Source: an uncultured Kineothrix sp.
GTDB taxonomy: Bacteria; Bacillota; Clostridia; Lachnospirales; Lachnospiraceae
Length of the DNA stretch: 64,000 bases
Direction of reading: 5' to 3'
NCBI GenBank assembly: GCA_910588855.1
Contig: CAJUSR010000003.1
Coordinates: 186,001-250,000 of the forward strand
How positions within the stretch are numbered: position 1 is the stretch's first letter; each line of letters begins with the position of its first letter. A model generated the notes under the pieces. That model ran no database searches. It worked only from the letters and a program-made list of their open reading frames with translations, and had not been told where the DNA came from. Positions 54,543-62,918 of this stretch are shown here, in pieces. A program made the position numbers and the translations under genes.

Positions 54543-54592
54543 GAATGGGCATAAAAGTGAATGGGCATAAAAGGAAATAGACATAAAAAGGA
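54543..54592. repeat. Short tandem repeat running into a start codon
   Basis: Three units of 15-17 bp (GAATGGGCATAAAAG and variants) run up to the next gene, whose AAAAGGAATGG start region continues the same pattern. Each unit carries an SD-like AAAAGG/GAATGG string. Confidence 0.6.
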
Positions 54593-55579
54593 ATGGATAG
54601 AAATATGAAAGAGAGTGCGGATGTTACGGTGGTAATACCGAATTATAACGGAATAGAGTACGTGGACGGATGTTTGAAGTCCCTTTATGAGGGAAGCAAA
54701 GTGCCAAAGGTTGTTATGGTGGATAATGGTTCCACAGATGGCAGCGTGGAGCTGGTAAAAAAGAATTACCCAATGTGTAAAATCGTACGTTTCCCGGAGA
54801 ATAAGGGGTTTTGCCGTGCCGTAAACGAAGGGATACGTCTGGCGGACACGGCATATGTGATTCTTTTAAACAACGATACGGTTGTGGATAAGGAATTTGT
54901 ACGTTGTTTATGGAAAGCCATTAGGAAAAGGGCGGACGCCTTTTCGATAAGTGCAAAAATGCTTTCTTTGCAGAATCCTGAAATAATTGACGACGCAGGG
55001 GATTTATATTGTTCTTTAGGCTGGGCATTTGCCAGAGGAAAGGGGAAAGGGCGGGCAGCGTATTCGCGGCCGTCTGAAATCTTTGCTGCCTGTGCAGGAG
55101 CCGCTATTTATAGAAAGAGTGTTTTTGATATTATCGGGTACTTTGATGAAAATCATTTCGCTTATTTGGAGGATATTGATATCGGATACCGGGCAAAAAT
55201 TTCGGGGTTCCGCAATTACTTTGAGCCAGGGGCGGTGGTGCTTCATGCGGGAAGCGCAGTCAGCGGTTCCAGATATAACCGGTTCAAAGTGATGCTGTCA
55301 TCCAAAAACAGCATATACCTTATTTATAAAAATATGCCGTTTTTCCAGATTTTATTGAATTTGGATTTTCTGATAGCGGGCATACTGATAAAGGCTGGTT
55401 TTTTTGCAAAGAAGGGGTTAGGCGGAACTTATGCAAAGGGGATAGGAGAAGGAATCCGCTTGTGCCTGTCAGAGGGGGGGAGGAAGCAGAAAGTGCATTT
55501 CCGCCCGGAGTGTATGCGGAATTATGTAAGGATACAGTTGGAGCTTTGGGCGAATATGCTGCGGAGGATAGTGGATTGA
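54593..55579 (+). CDS. GT2 glycosyltransferase, rhamnosyltransferase-like
   Basis: This 328-aa protein has a GT-A domain (about 8-230) with VVIPNYNG, MVDNGSTDGS, LLNNDTVVD and EDIDIGYRAKI. It has a C-terminal segment with one hydrophobic helix (about 245-275). The pattern fits the WbbL/RfbF type of rhamnosyltransferase. ATG at 54605 is an alternative start. Confidence 0.83.
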   Translation: MDRNMKESADVTVVIPNYNGIEYVDGCLKSLYEGSKVPKVVMVDNGSTDGSVELVKKNYPMCKIVRFPENKGFCRAVNEGIRLADTAYVILLNNDTVVDKEFVRCLWKAIRKRADAFSISAKMLSLQNPEIIDDAGDLYCSLGWAFARGKGKGRAAYSRPSEIFAACAGAAIYRKSVFDIIGYFDENHFAYLEDIDIGYRAKISGFRNYFEPGAVVLHAGSAVSGSRYNRFKVMLSSKNSIYLIYKNMPFFQILLNLDFLIAGILIKAGFFAKKGLGGTYAKGIGEGIRLCLSEGGRKQKVHFRPECMRNYVRIQLELWANMLRRIVD

Positions 55580-55615
55580 GAAATCATGCCTTTTCCATTT
55601 TTATGGAAAATTAAG

Positions 55616-55644
55616 TTGTACTTTCCTTGATTATATTGTAAAAT
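55616..55644 (+). promoter_or_regulatory. Promoter for the phosphotransferase unit
   Basis: TTGTAC, 17 nt, TAAAAT. The start codon at 55675 is 30 nt further on. Confidence 0.7.
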
Positions 55645-55674
55645 ACATATCAGTATAGGAAATTTGGTGAAATT

Positions 55675-57084
55675 ATGATAAAAGATAACCAAAAATATTT
55701 TAATAGGCTACACCTACTGGTGGATGCGGTGGTTATTGCCCTTTCCTATTCACTGGGATGGTTGATTAAGTTTGCGACACCGCTGGCGGATACGGAACCT
55801 GGCGTGACTGCGTTGTCTGTTAAGACATATTTCAGTGCGCTTTATTTTATTGTACCCGGTTATGTTTTGCTATATTATTTCTTTAATATGTACACGCCAA
55901 AACGGGCGACCAGGAGAAAATACGAGATTGCAGGGATTATTAAAGCAAATACGGTAGGTACCATGTTGTTTATGGTAGTTTTGTATGCTTTTAAAATCGA
56001 ACATTTCTCCCGTTTTTTAGTCGGTCTTTTTTACGTAATAAATATTATATTGGCAACTTTTTCAAAGACGATGATAAGGAATGCCCTGCAATATTTTCGC
56101 AAAAAAGGGTATAATTTAAAGTATGTATTATTAGTTGGATATTCCAGGGCGGCAGAGGAATATATTACCAGAATTAATGCAAATCCCCAATGGGGATATG
56201 TGGTAAGGGGAATCCTGGATGACAGGGTGCCTAGCGGCACATTGTATAAAGGAGTGAAGGTACTCGGAAGGATTGAGAACCTTTTATATATCTTGCCCGA
56301 AAATAAACTGGATGAGATTGCCGTTACTTTAGCATTGGAGGACTATAACCGGCTGGAACGTATTGTGGATTTGTGCGAAAAGTCGGGTGTCCATACGAAG
56401 TTTATCCCGGATTACAATAATCTGGTGCCCAGCAGACCATATACGGAGGATTTGATGGGGCTGCCGGTTATTAATATACGGTATGTTCCGCTGACAAATA
56501 CGCTTAATTGGATTATGAAGCGGGCTGTGGATGTAGTGGGGGCGCTGTGCGGTTTGATTATCGCATCGCCGATTATGTTTTTGGCCGCTATATTTGTGAA
56601 AGCTTCCAGCCCTGGACCGGTAATTTTCAAACAAGAGAGGGTAGGGTTGCATAACAAGCCTTTCTACATGTATAAATTCCGTACAATGGAAATGCAGAAG
56701 CCTTCGCAGGAAAAGAAAGCCTGGACGGTAAAAGATGACCCCCGCGTAACAAGGGTTGGGAAGATATTGAGGAAAACGAGTTTGGACGAGCTGCCCCAGC
56801 TTTTCAATATTCTTGCAGGGGAAATGAGCCTGGTAGGTCCAAGGCCGGAGCGCCCTCTTTTTGTGGAAAAATTTAAAGAAGAAGTGCCCCGTTATATGAT
56901 AAAACATCAAGTGCGGCCGGGTTTGACAGGTTGGGCGCAGATAAACGGCTACAGGGGGGATACTTCAATCCGCAAGCGAATCGAATATGATATATTTTAT
57001 ATAGAAAACTGGACGATGGGGCTTGACTTCAAAATTATGTTTTTGACCATTTTTAAAGGGTTCATTAATAAAAATGCTTATTAA
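55675..57084 (+). CDS. Polyprenyl glycosylphosphotransferase (initiating enzyme)
   Basis: This 469-aa protein has about five N-terminal helices, a CoA-binding-like soluble middle, and a C-terminal sugar transferase domain (about 275-469) with KRAVDVVGAL, GPVIFKQERVG, KFRTM, TSLDELPQL and LVGPRPERP. These are WbaP/CpsE hallmarks. It transfers a sugar phosphate (often glucose or galactose) to undecaprenyl phosphate to begin the repeat unit or primer. It has its own promoter, with the LCP gene 45 bp downstream. Confidence 0.93.
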   Translation: MIKDNQKYFNRLHLLVDAVVIALSYSLGWLIKFATPLADTEPGVTALSVKTYFSALYFIVPGYVLLYYFFNMYTPKRATRRKYEIAGIIKANTVGTMLFMVVLYAFKIEHFSRFLVGLFYVINIILATFSKTMIRNALQYFRKKGYNLKYVLLVGYSRAAEEYITRINANPQWGYVVRGILDDRVPSGTLYKGVKVLGRIENLLYILPENKLDEIAVTLALEDYNRLERIVDLCEKSGVHTKFIPDYNNLVPSRPYTEDLMGLPVINIRYVPLTNTLNWIMKRAVDVVGALCGLIIASPIMFLAAIFVKASSPGPVIFKQERVGLHNKPFYMYKFRTMEMQKPSQEKKAWTVKDDPRVTRVGKILRKTSLDELPQLFNILAGEMSLVGPRPERPLFVEKFKEEVPRYMIKHQVRPGLTGWAQINGYRGDTSIRKRIEYDIFYIENWTMGLDFKIMFLTIFKGFINKNAY

Positions 57085-57129
57085 GCCTTGTCAATACGGA
57101 ATACGACAAAGAGATAAGGGAGAATAAAG

Positions 57130-58254
57130 ATGGCTGAAAATTCAAAAAAGAAAAAGAAGGGCGATGTGAAATCTTCCAAAAGTGCCCAGAGTAAAAAGAT
57201 GTCCGCAAGGCAAAAGGAAAAAAAGAAAAGAGGAAAAATTATCCTTTTTATTGTAGAGATTTTTGTGCTTTTGATTATGGCTGCCGTACTTTATGCCGTG
57301 CTTAAGGTAGAAAAAGTAGGGAAAGTCGAATTGAACGAAGAAAAGCTTGTGATTAACGAAGAGGTAAAAGAGCGTGCCGAAACGACAAAAATGAAAGGCT
57401 ACCGCAATATTGCCTTGTTCGGTGTGGATTCCACTACAGGAGCGCTGGCAAAGAATACACGAAGCGATACGATTATGATTGCTTCGATTAATCTGGATAC
57501 AGGAGAATGTAAATTGGTTTCCGTATACCGTGATACTTACCTGAACTTAAGCAACGACACTTATAATAAGTGCAACGCTGCTTATATGAAGGGTGGGCCG
57601 GAAATGGCAATTAACATGCTGAATATGAATTTGGATATGAACATTACGGATTTCATTACGGTGGGGTTTGCAGGGCTGGCGGATACGATAGATGCATTAG
57701 GCGGCGTTATGATTGACGTGGACGAGGCGGAAATCAACCATTTGAATAGCTACCAGTTTACGATGGCAGAGGACTTGAAACGTCCTTATAAAGAAGTGAC
57801 AAGCACAGGTTACCAGCAGCTTACCGGGCTTCAGGCAACGGCATATTGCCGTATCCGTTATACGGCGGGGGATGATTTTAAACGTACGGAACGTCAGAGG
57901 GAAGTGCTGATGGCAATGGCCGATAAGGCGAAAACGGCATCGGTTTCCACTTTGAACCAGATTGCCAACGATGTATTCAACGAAATATATACGTCTTTGG
58001 ATATAACGGAAATCGTGGAACTATTAGGGAATGTCAAAGACTACAATATTGTGGATCAGGCCGGGTTCCCTTATGAAGAATACCGTACGACAGGAACCAT
58101 CGGCGCGAAAGGAAGCTGCGTGATACCGGTAGATTTGAAGGAAAGCGTGGAATGGCTGCATAAATTCCTTTTTGACGAGGACTATACGGCTTCTTCGGAA
58201 GTCCAGTCATATAGCGACAAGATAAAGAGCGATACCAGCCCTTATTTAAAATAA
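57130..58254 (+). CDS. LytR-CpsA-Psr family glycopolymer ligase
   Basis: This 374-aa protein has a Lys/Ser-rich cytoplasmic tail, a helix (about 38-62) and an LCP domain (about 90-310) with RNIALFGVDS, TRSDTIMIASIN, SVYRDTYLN and ATAYCRIRY. The conserved Arg and Asp residues for pyrophosphate binding are present. LCP enzymes transfer the finished glycopolymer from its lipid to peptidoglycan, so this predicts wall attachment rather than a free capsule. A terminator-like hairpin follows. Confidence 0.93.
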   Translation: MAENSKKKKKGDVKSSKSAQSKKMSARQKEKKKRGKIILFIVEIFVLLIMAAVLYAVLKVEKVGKVELNEEKLVINEEVKERAETTKMKGYRNIALFGVDSTTGALAKNTRSDTIMIASINLDTGECKLVSVYRDTYLNLSNDTYNKCNAAYMKGGPEMAINMLNMNLDMNITDFITVGFAGLADTIDALGGVMIDVDEAEINHLNSYQFTMAEDLKRPYKEVTSTGYQQLTGLQATAYCRIRYTAGDDFKRTERQREVLMAMADKAKTASVSTLNQIANDVFNEIYTSLDITEIVELLGNVKDYNIVDQAGFPYEEYRTTGTIGAKGSCVIPVDLKESVEWLHKFLFDEDYTASSEVQSYSDKIKSDTSPYLK

Positions 58255-58271
58255 TAGCGGCGGATGGAGAG

Positions 58272-58305
58272 ACAAAAGGGCCTATATAAGGCTCTTTTGT
58301 TGTAG
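58272..58305 (+). terminator. Probable intrinsic terminator after the LCP gene
   Basis: ACAAAAGGGCCT pairs with AGGCTCTTTTGT; a clean T run is lacking, so readthrough is possible. Confidence 0.55.
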
Positions 58306-58331
58306 AACAGGAATATGAGGGAAGTGGACAG

Positions 58332-59330
58332 GTGAAAGAAGTTGATATTATTATACCGGTATATAAGCCGGATAAAAGCTTTTTTGTGCTGATTGACAAG
58401 CTGGAGCATCAGACAGTGGCAATCAATAAAATTATTTTGATGAATACGGAACAGAAATACTATGATAGATTACTTTACGGAACTTCCTTTTTAGAGAAGT
58501 ACCGTAATGTTTATGTAACCCATTTGTCAAAAAAAGAATTTAATCATGGGATGACGAGGCGGCAGGGTGTAAAGAAGTCCGATGCCCCCATATTTGTTAT
58601 GATGACGATGGACGCTATGCCTGCAGATGAATATCTGATAGAGAGGCTGATTGGGCCGTTGCAAAGGGAAGATGTGGCGGTGTCTTATGCAAGGCAGATG
58701 GCGGCGGAAGGAAGCGATGAAATAGAGCAGTTTACAAGGAAGTTCAATTATCCGGAAGAAAAAAAGGTAAAATCGGAAGCGGACATCCCCCGGTTAGGGA
58801 TTAAAGCTTTTTTCTGTTCCAATGTCTGCGCGGCTTACCGACGGGATGTTTATGAAGCATTAGGTGGATTTGTAAAACATACAATTTTTAACGAAGATAT
58901 GATATATGCCGCAGGAGCCATAAAAGCAGGATATAAGATTGCATATGAGTCGGATGCACGGGTGGTGCATTCCCACAATTATACATATGTACAGCAGTTT
59001 GGCAGGAATTTTGACCTGGGGGTTTCGCAGGCGGAACACCCGGAGATTTTTGCGTCGGTTTCTTCGGAAGGGGAGGGGGCGGCACTCATAAAAAGGGCCA
59101 CAGGGCATTTATGGAAATCGGGGAATAAACGGCTAATCCCTAAGCTTTACATAAATAGCTTTTTCAAATACTTGGGATATCTGTTAGGGAAGCGTTATAG
59201 ACGGCTGCCGGAGAAGTTTGTGCTAAGATGTACTATGAATAAGGAATATTGGGAGCAGGACCGCAGGATACGTTCCGGCAGGAAAATTGACGCGACAAGA
59301 GGATACGGGAAAACGGAAGAGGAACGGTAA
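58332..59330 (+). CDS. GT2 glycosyltransferase, rhamnosyltransferase-like
   Basis: The start is GTG at 58332 with GAGGGAA upstream; 332 aa. The GT-A domain has IIIPVYKPDKSF, MMTMDAMPADEY and FNEDMIYAAG. The sequence fits the RfbN/WbbL type that adds rhamnose to lipid-linked glycans. The C-terminus is basic. It is downstream of the LCP gene and followed by a short repeat. Confidence 0.83.
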   Translation: MKEVDIIIPVYKPDKSFFVLIDKLEHQTVAINKIILMNTEQKYYDRLLYGTSFLEKYRNVYVTHLSKKEFNHGMTRRQGVKKSDAPIFVMMTMDAMPADEYLIERLIGPLQREDVAVSYARQMAAEGSDEIEQFTRKFNYPEEKKVKSEADIPRLGIKAFFCSNVCAAYRRDVYEALGGFVKHTIFNEDMIYAAGAIKAGYKIAYESDARVVHSHNYTYVQQFGRNFDLGVSQAEHPEIFASVSSEGEGAALIKRATGHLWKSGNKRLIPKLYINSFFKYLGYLLGKRYRRLPEKFVLRCTMNKEYWEQDRRIRSGRKIDATRGYGKTEEER

Positions 59331-59336
59331 AAACCC

Positions 59337-59402
59337 TATCACAAAAAACGCACATTTCTATCACAGAAAACGCATATTTTTGACACAGAAAAGACACATT
59401 TC
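59337..59402. repeat. Three 22-bp tandem units after a GT2 gene
   Basis: Units at 59337, 59359 and 59381, each 22 bp, with pattern (A/G)(T/A)CACAGAAAACGCACATTT. The third unit has changed to contain TTGACA (59380-59385), which with AAAAATATACT further on could act as part of the HtrA promoter. Confidence 0.7.
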
Positions 59403-59449
59403 AAAAATATACTGTGTTTAAAGATTTTAAAAGAAAAGAGGTAGTCGTT

Positions 59450-61042
59450 ATGTATGGAAATAATTATCCCAATGATTATGAAAATAAAAATATAATTGAC
59501 GGTACGGCAAGGGAAGTAAAGCCGGAAAGCGGCAACTTCAGCGGGCAAAATGCTTCCGGCTATCAGGATGGGGGCCGGAGCAATACCTACGGAGAAAACG
59601 GAAGTACAGGCCAGAATATGTATGGAAGCTATCAATATCAAAACGGCGGTTCAACCCGCAGAGCAGAAGGCGATGGAACGGGTTATGGATATGGCGGGAA
59701 CGGATATGGAAGCACAGGTTCTTATAGCAATGGCTATATGCCGGAACGGAAACCGCCGGAAAAAGAGAAAAAGAGGAAAGGGAGTTATTGGAAGAAAGCT
59801 CTGGCGGCAGTTAGTTTTGGATTGTTCTTTGGCGTATGCGCAGGAATAGGGTTTTATGCGGTGGAGTCGGCAACCGAGTGGGGGAAGGAAAGCAGCAAAA
59901 CAGAGATATCGGATACCGAAGAAAAACCGTCCGGGAACATTGTGCAAGGGGCAGAGGGAACGGCGGATGAAAACGACCTCGCGGCAGGAGATATAAAAGA
60001 AACAGGGGAAGCGCAAGGAAAAGCGATTGTGATGGATGTCAGTGACGTAGCCTCGGAAGTAATGCCTGCCATCGTATCCATCAATAATACTTATACACAG
60101 ACGATGTCCTATTTCGGCCAGACGCTTAGAAGCGAATCTACGGCAGCCGGCTCAGGGATTATTGTAGGGAAAAATGATGAGGAGCTATTGATTGTATCGA
60201 ATTACCATGTGGTAGAGTCTGCGGATAAATTAGTGGTACAGTTTGCGGACGGGGCGGAAGCGGAAGCACAGATGAAAGGTTCCGACCCGGATATGGATTT
60301 GGCGGTAATCGCGGTATCTATGAAGGATGTGGACGCTGTGACGGAGGAGGCAATTGCGGTAGCGGCTTTGGGGGATTCCGAGAGCCTGACCGTAGGGGAA
60401 CCTGCTATCGCCATCGGCAACGCATTAGGATATGGGCAGTCGGTAACTCTGGGAGTTATCAGCGCGTTGGACAGGGTAATTGATTTATCTTCATCTACCG
60501 GAAGCAGAGTGAATAATGAAGACGGTGCAGCGTTTATCCAGACGGACGCGGCAATTAATCCCGGCAATTCGGGAGGGGCACTGCTGAATATGAAAGGGGA
60601 AGTTATCGGTATTAATTCCAATAAGATTGGTGGGAATGCCGTGGAAGGCATGGGATATGCCATTCCAATTTCCGCAGCGAAACCGATTATTGAAGAACTG
60701 ATGCTTAAGGAGACGAGGGAAAAAGTATCGGAAGAAAATAAAGGGTACCTTGGAATTTCCCCCCGTACAGTGGCGGATGAAATGACGGAAATTTATGGAA
60801 TGCCGAAAGGAGTATATGTAGCACAGGTGTATGAGGGCACAGGGGCATATGAAGCCGGCATACGGAAAGGGAACATAATCACAAAGTTTGACGGAAATAA
60901 AATCGGCAGCGCGGAAGATTTGCTCCGGGTGATGGAATATTATGCCGTAGGGGATACGGTGGAAGTAACGGTGATGTACGGAAGCGAAGACGGTTGGGAA
61001 AGCAAAACGGTAACGGTAACGCTTGGAGAGAAATTTGATTAA
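59450..61042 (+). CDS. HtrA/DegP-type membrane-anchored serine protease
   Basis: ATG at 59450 follows AGAGG (530 aa). A Gly/Asn/Tyr-rich cytoplasmic tail of about 100 residues precedes a helix (about 113-140). The trypsin-like domain has His253 (NYHVVE), Asp283 (MDLAVI) and Ser374 (NPGNSGGALLN), then one PDZ domain (about 430-520, GVYVAQVYEGTGAYEAGI). It degrades or refolds exported proteins on the cell surface. A typical intrinsic terminator follows. Confidence 0.92.
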   Translation: MYGNNYPNDYENKNIIDGTAREVKPESGNFSGQNASGYQDGGRSNTYGENGSTGQNMYGSYQYQNGGSTRRAEGDGTGYGYGGNGYGSTGSYSNGYMPERKPPEKEKKRKGSYWKKALAAVSFGLFFGVCAGIGFYAVESATEWGKESSKTEISDTEEKPSGNIVQGAEGTADENDLAAGDIKETGEAQGKAIVMDVSDVASEVMPAIVSINNTYTQTMSYFGQTLRSESTAAGSGIIVGKNDEELLIVSNYHVVESADKLVVQFADGAEAEAQMKGSDPDMDLAVIAVSMKDVDAVTEEAIAVAALGDSESLTVGEPAIAIGNALGYGQSVTLGVISALDRVIDLSSSTGSRVNNEDGAAFIQTDAAINPGNSGGALLNMKGEVIGINSNKIGGNAVEGMGYAIPISAAKPIIEELMLKETREKVSEENKGYLGISPRTVADEMTEIYGMPKGVYVAQVYEGTGAYEAGIRKGNIITKFDGNKIGSAEDLLRVMEYYAVGDTVEVTVMYGSEDGWESKTVTVTLGEKFD

Positions 61043-61054
61043 TACGGATGAAAG

Positions 61055-61086
61055 TAGGCTGGGGCTTGGCTCCGGCCTATTTTTTG
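61055..61086 (+). terminator. Intrinsic terminator after HtrA
   Basis: TAGGCTGGGGC pairs with GCTCCGGCCTA, followed by TTTTTT. Confidence 0.85.
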
Positions 61087-61181
61087 CCATATAGAAAAAG
61101 CCTTCTTGGGTTGCCACTAATCTTCATTAAAAAATGTATACTAGTACGTCGTTTTGCGTATGCATTTTAGAAAATGTTCAC

Positions 61182-61210
61182 TTGTGTATCAATATATCAT
61201 GCTTTATAAT
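61182..61210 (+). promoter_or_regulatory. Near-consensus promoter for the ClpX-like gene
   Basis: TTGTGT, 17 nt, TATAAT. Transcription would start near 61217, about 60 nt before the ATG. Confidence 0.8.
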
Positions 61211-61275
61211 GAATTACAGAGTGTAAACAGCGAGTAGAGAGAAATTACGGGATGAAGGGAAAGGTATGGTAGGCG

Positions 61276-62883
61276 ATGAATAATTTTGACAATAAAGACG
61301 ATGATTTTGAAATACGTGATGATGAACTGGATATGAACGACACGGAAATCAACGAAGATGATTATGAGGATGACGTGGAGGAAGGCAGCGGAAACAGGGA
61401 AGATGGAACGGAAATGAAAGCGCCTGCCGAAAAAAAGGGGAAAGACAAAGAAAGGTCATCGGGGGAAAAGGAAAACGAATACGAAGACGTCTGCTTCATA
61501 TGCCGCCGTCCGGAAAGTAAAACGGGGAAAATGTTTAAATTGCCCAATAATATTTCCGTGTGCAACGATTGTATGCACAAGACTATGGATACTGTCAGCC
61601 AGTTTGACTATCAGGGGATGCTGGGGAATACTGATTGGAATAAGGAAATGGATAAATGGAACAAAGGGAAAGGATTCCCGAATATCAGTTTTGTAAACTT
61701 GGCAGATTTGCAGGGGGAAGGCGGGATACCCAATAAGCAGAAATTAAAGAGAAAGAAAGCAAAGGATAAGACAAAGCCTGTGCTTGACATTAAAAATATC
61801 CCTGCGCCCCATAAGATAAAAGCGCAATTGGATGATTATGTGGTAGGGCAGGAAAAGGCGAAGAAAATCATTGCCGTTGCGGTATACAACCATTATAAAA
61901 GGGTAGCGACGGGAACGATGGATGAAATAGAAATTGAAAAGTCCAATATTTTAATGATTGGACCGACGGGGAGCGGAAAGACCTATCTGGTAAAGACATT
62001 GGCAAGGCTTTTGGACGTTCCGCTTGCCATTGCGGACGCTACGTCTTTGACGGAAGCCGGATATATCGGCGATGATATTGAAAGTGTGGTATCCAAGCTT
62101 CTGGCGGCTGCGGAAAACGATGTGGAGCGGGCAGAACAGGGCATTATTTTTATTGATGAGATAGATAAAATTGCAAAGAAAAAGAATACCAATTCCCGGG
62201 ATGTAAGCGGAGAGTCGGTACAGCAGGGGATGTTAAAACTGTTAGAAGGCGCGGAAGTGGAAGTGCCGGTTGGGGCAAACAGCAAAAATGCGATGGTTCC
62301 TTTGACGACGATCAATACCAAAAATATTCTTTTCATTTGCGGAGGTGCTTTCCCTGATTTGGAAGAGATTATCAAACAACGTTTGAATAAAGGAACATCT
62401 ATCGGTTATGGGGCACAGCTAAAAGATAAATACGATAAAGACAAAAATATTTTAAGTAAAGTTGTAGTAGAGGATATCCGTAAATTTGGAATGATTCCGG
62501 AATTTTTAGGGCGTATGCCGATTATTTGCACTCTGGAAGGACTGACAAAGGAGATGCTGGTAAAAATTTTGCGGGAGCCGAAGAATGCGATTTTAAAGCA
62601 GTACCAGAAACTGCTGGAACTGGATGAAGTAAGGCTGGAATTTGATGAGGGCGCTTTGGAGGCAATTGCAGAAAAGGCGATGGAAAAAGACACGGGAGCA
62701 AGGGCGCTGCGTGCCATTATCGAAGAATTTATGCTGGATATTATGTATGAAATACCGAAGGACGATAATATCGGAAAAGTGACGATTACAAGGGAGTACA
62801 TTGAAAATACGGGAGGTCCGATTATTGATATACGCAGCAATAGCTTAGAATTGCCGGAGAACCTTAACGTTATTGATGGGTGA
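61276..62883 (+). CDS. ClpX-type AAA+ ATPase with acidic N-terminal extension
   Basis: This 535-aa protein has an Asp/Glu-rich N-terminal extension (about 1-70), then a ClpX zinc-binding domain (Cys73, Cys76, Cys96, Cys99), then the AAA+ domain with Walker A GPTGSGKT (229-236), pore loop GYIGDD and Walker B IIFIDE (290-295). ClpX unfolds proteins for ClpP. The usual IGF/LGF ClpP-docking tripeptide reads I376-G377-Y378 here. At 535 aa it is over 100 residues longer than ordinary ClpX, and no clpP or trigger factor gene is near, so it may be a second, specialised ClpX. Confidence 0.85.
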   Translation: MNNFDNKDDDFEIRDDELDMNDTEINEDDYEDDVEEGSGNREDGTEMKAPAEKKGKDKERSSGEKENEYEDVCFICRRPESKTGKMFKLPNNISVCNDCMHKTMDTVSQFDYQGMLGNTDWNKEMDKWNKGKGFPNISFVNLADLQGEGGIPNKQKLKRKKAKDKTKPVLDIKNIPAPHKIKAQLDDYVVGQEKAKKIIAVAVYNHYKRVATGTMDEIEIEKSNILMIGPTGSGKTYLVKTLARLLDVPLAIADATSLTEAGYIGDDIESVVSKLLAAAENDVERAEQGIIFIDEIDKIAKKKNTNSRDVSGESVQQGMLKLLEGAEVEVPVGANSKNAMVPLTTINTKNILFICGGAFPDLEEIIKQRLNKGTSIGYGAQLKDKYDKDKNILSKVVVEDIRKFGMIPEFLGRMPIICTLEGLTKEMLVKILREPKNAILKQYQKLLELDEVRLEFDEGALEAIAEKAMEKDTGARALRAIIEEFMLDIMYEIPKDDNIGKVTITREYIENTGGPIIDIRSNSLELPENLNVIDG

Positions 62884-62918
62884 GTCATACAATAGTAAAA
62901 AATAGAGTGAGTATATGT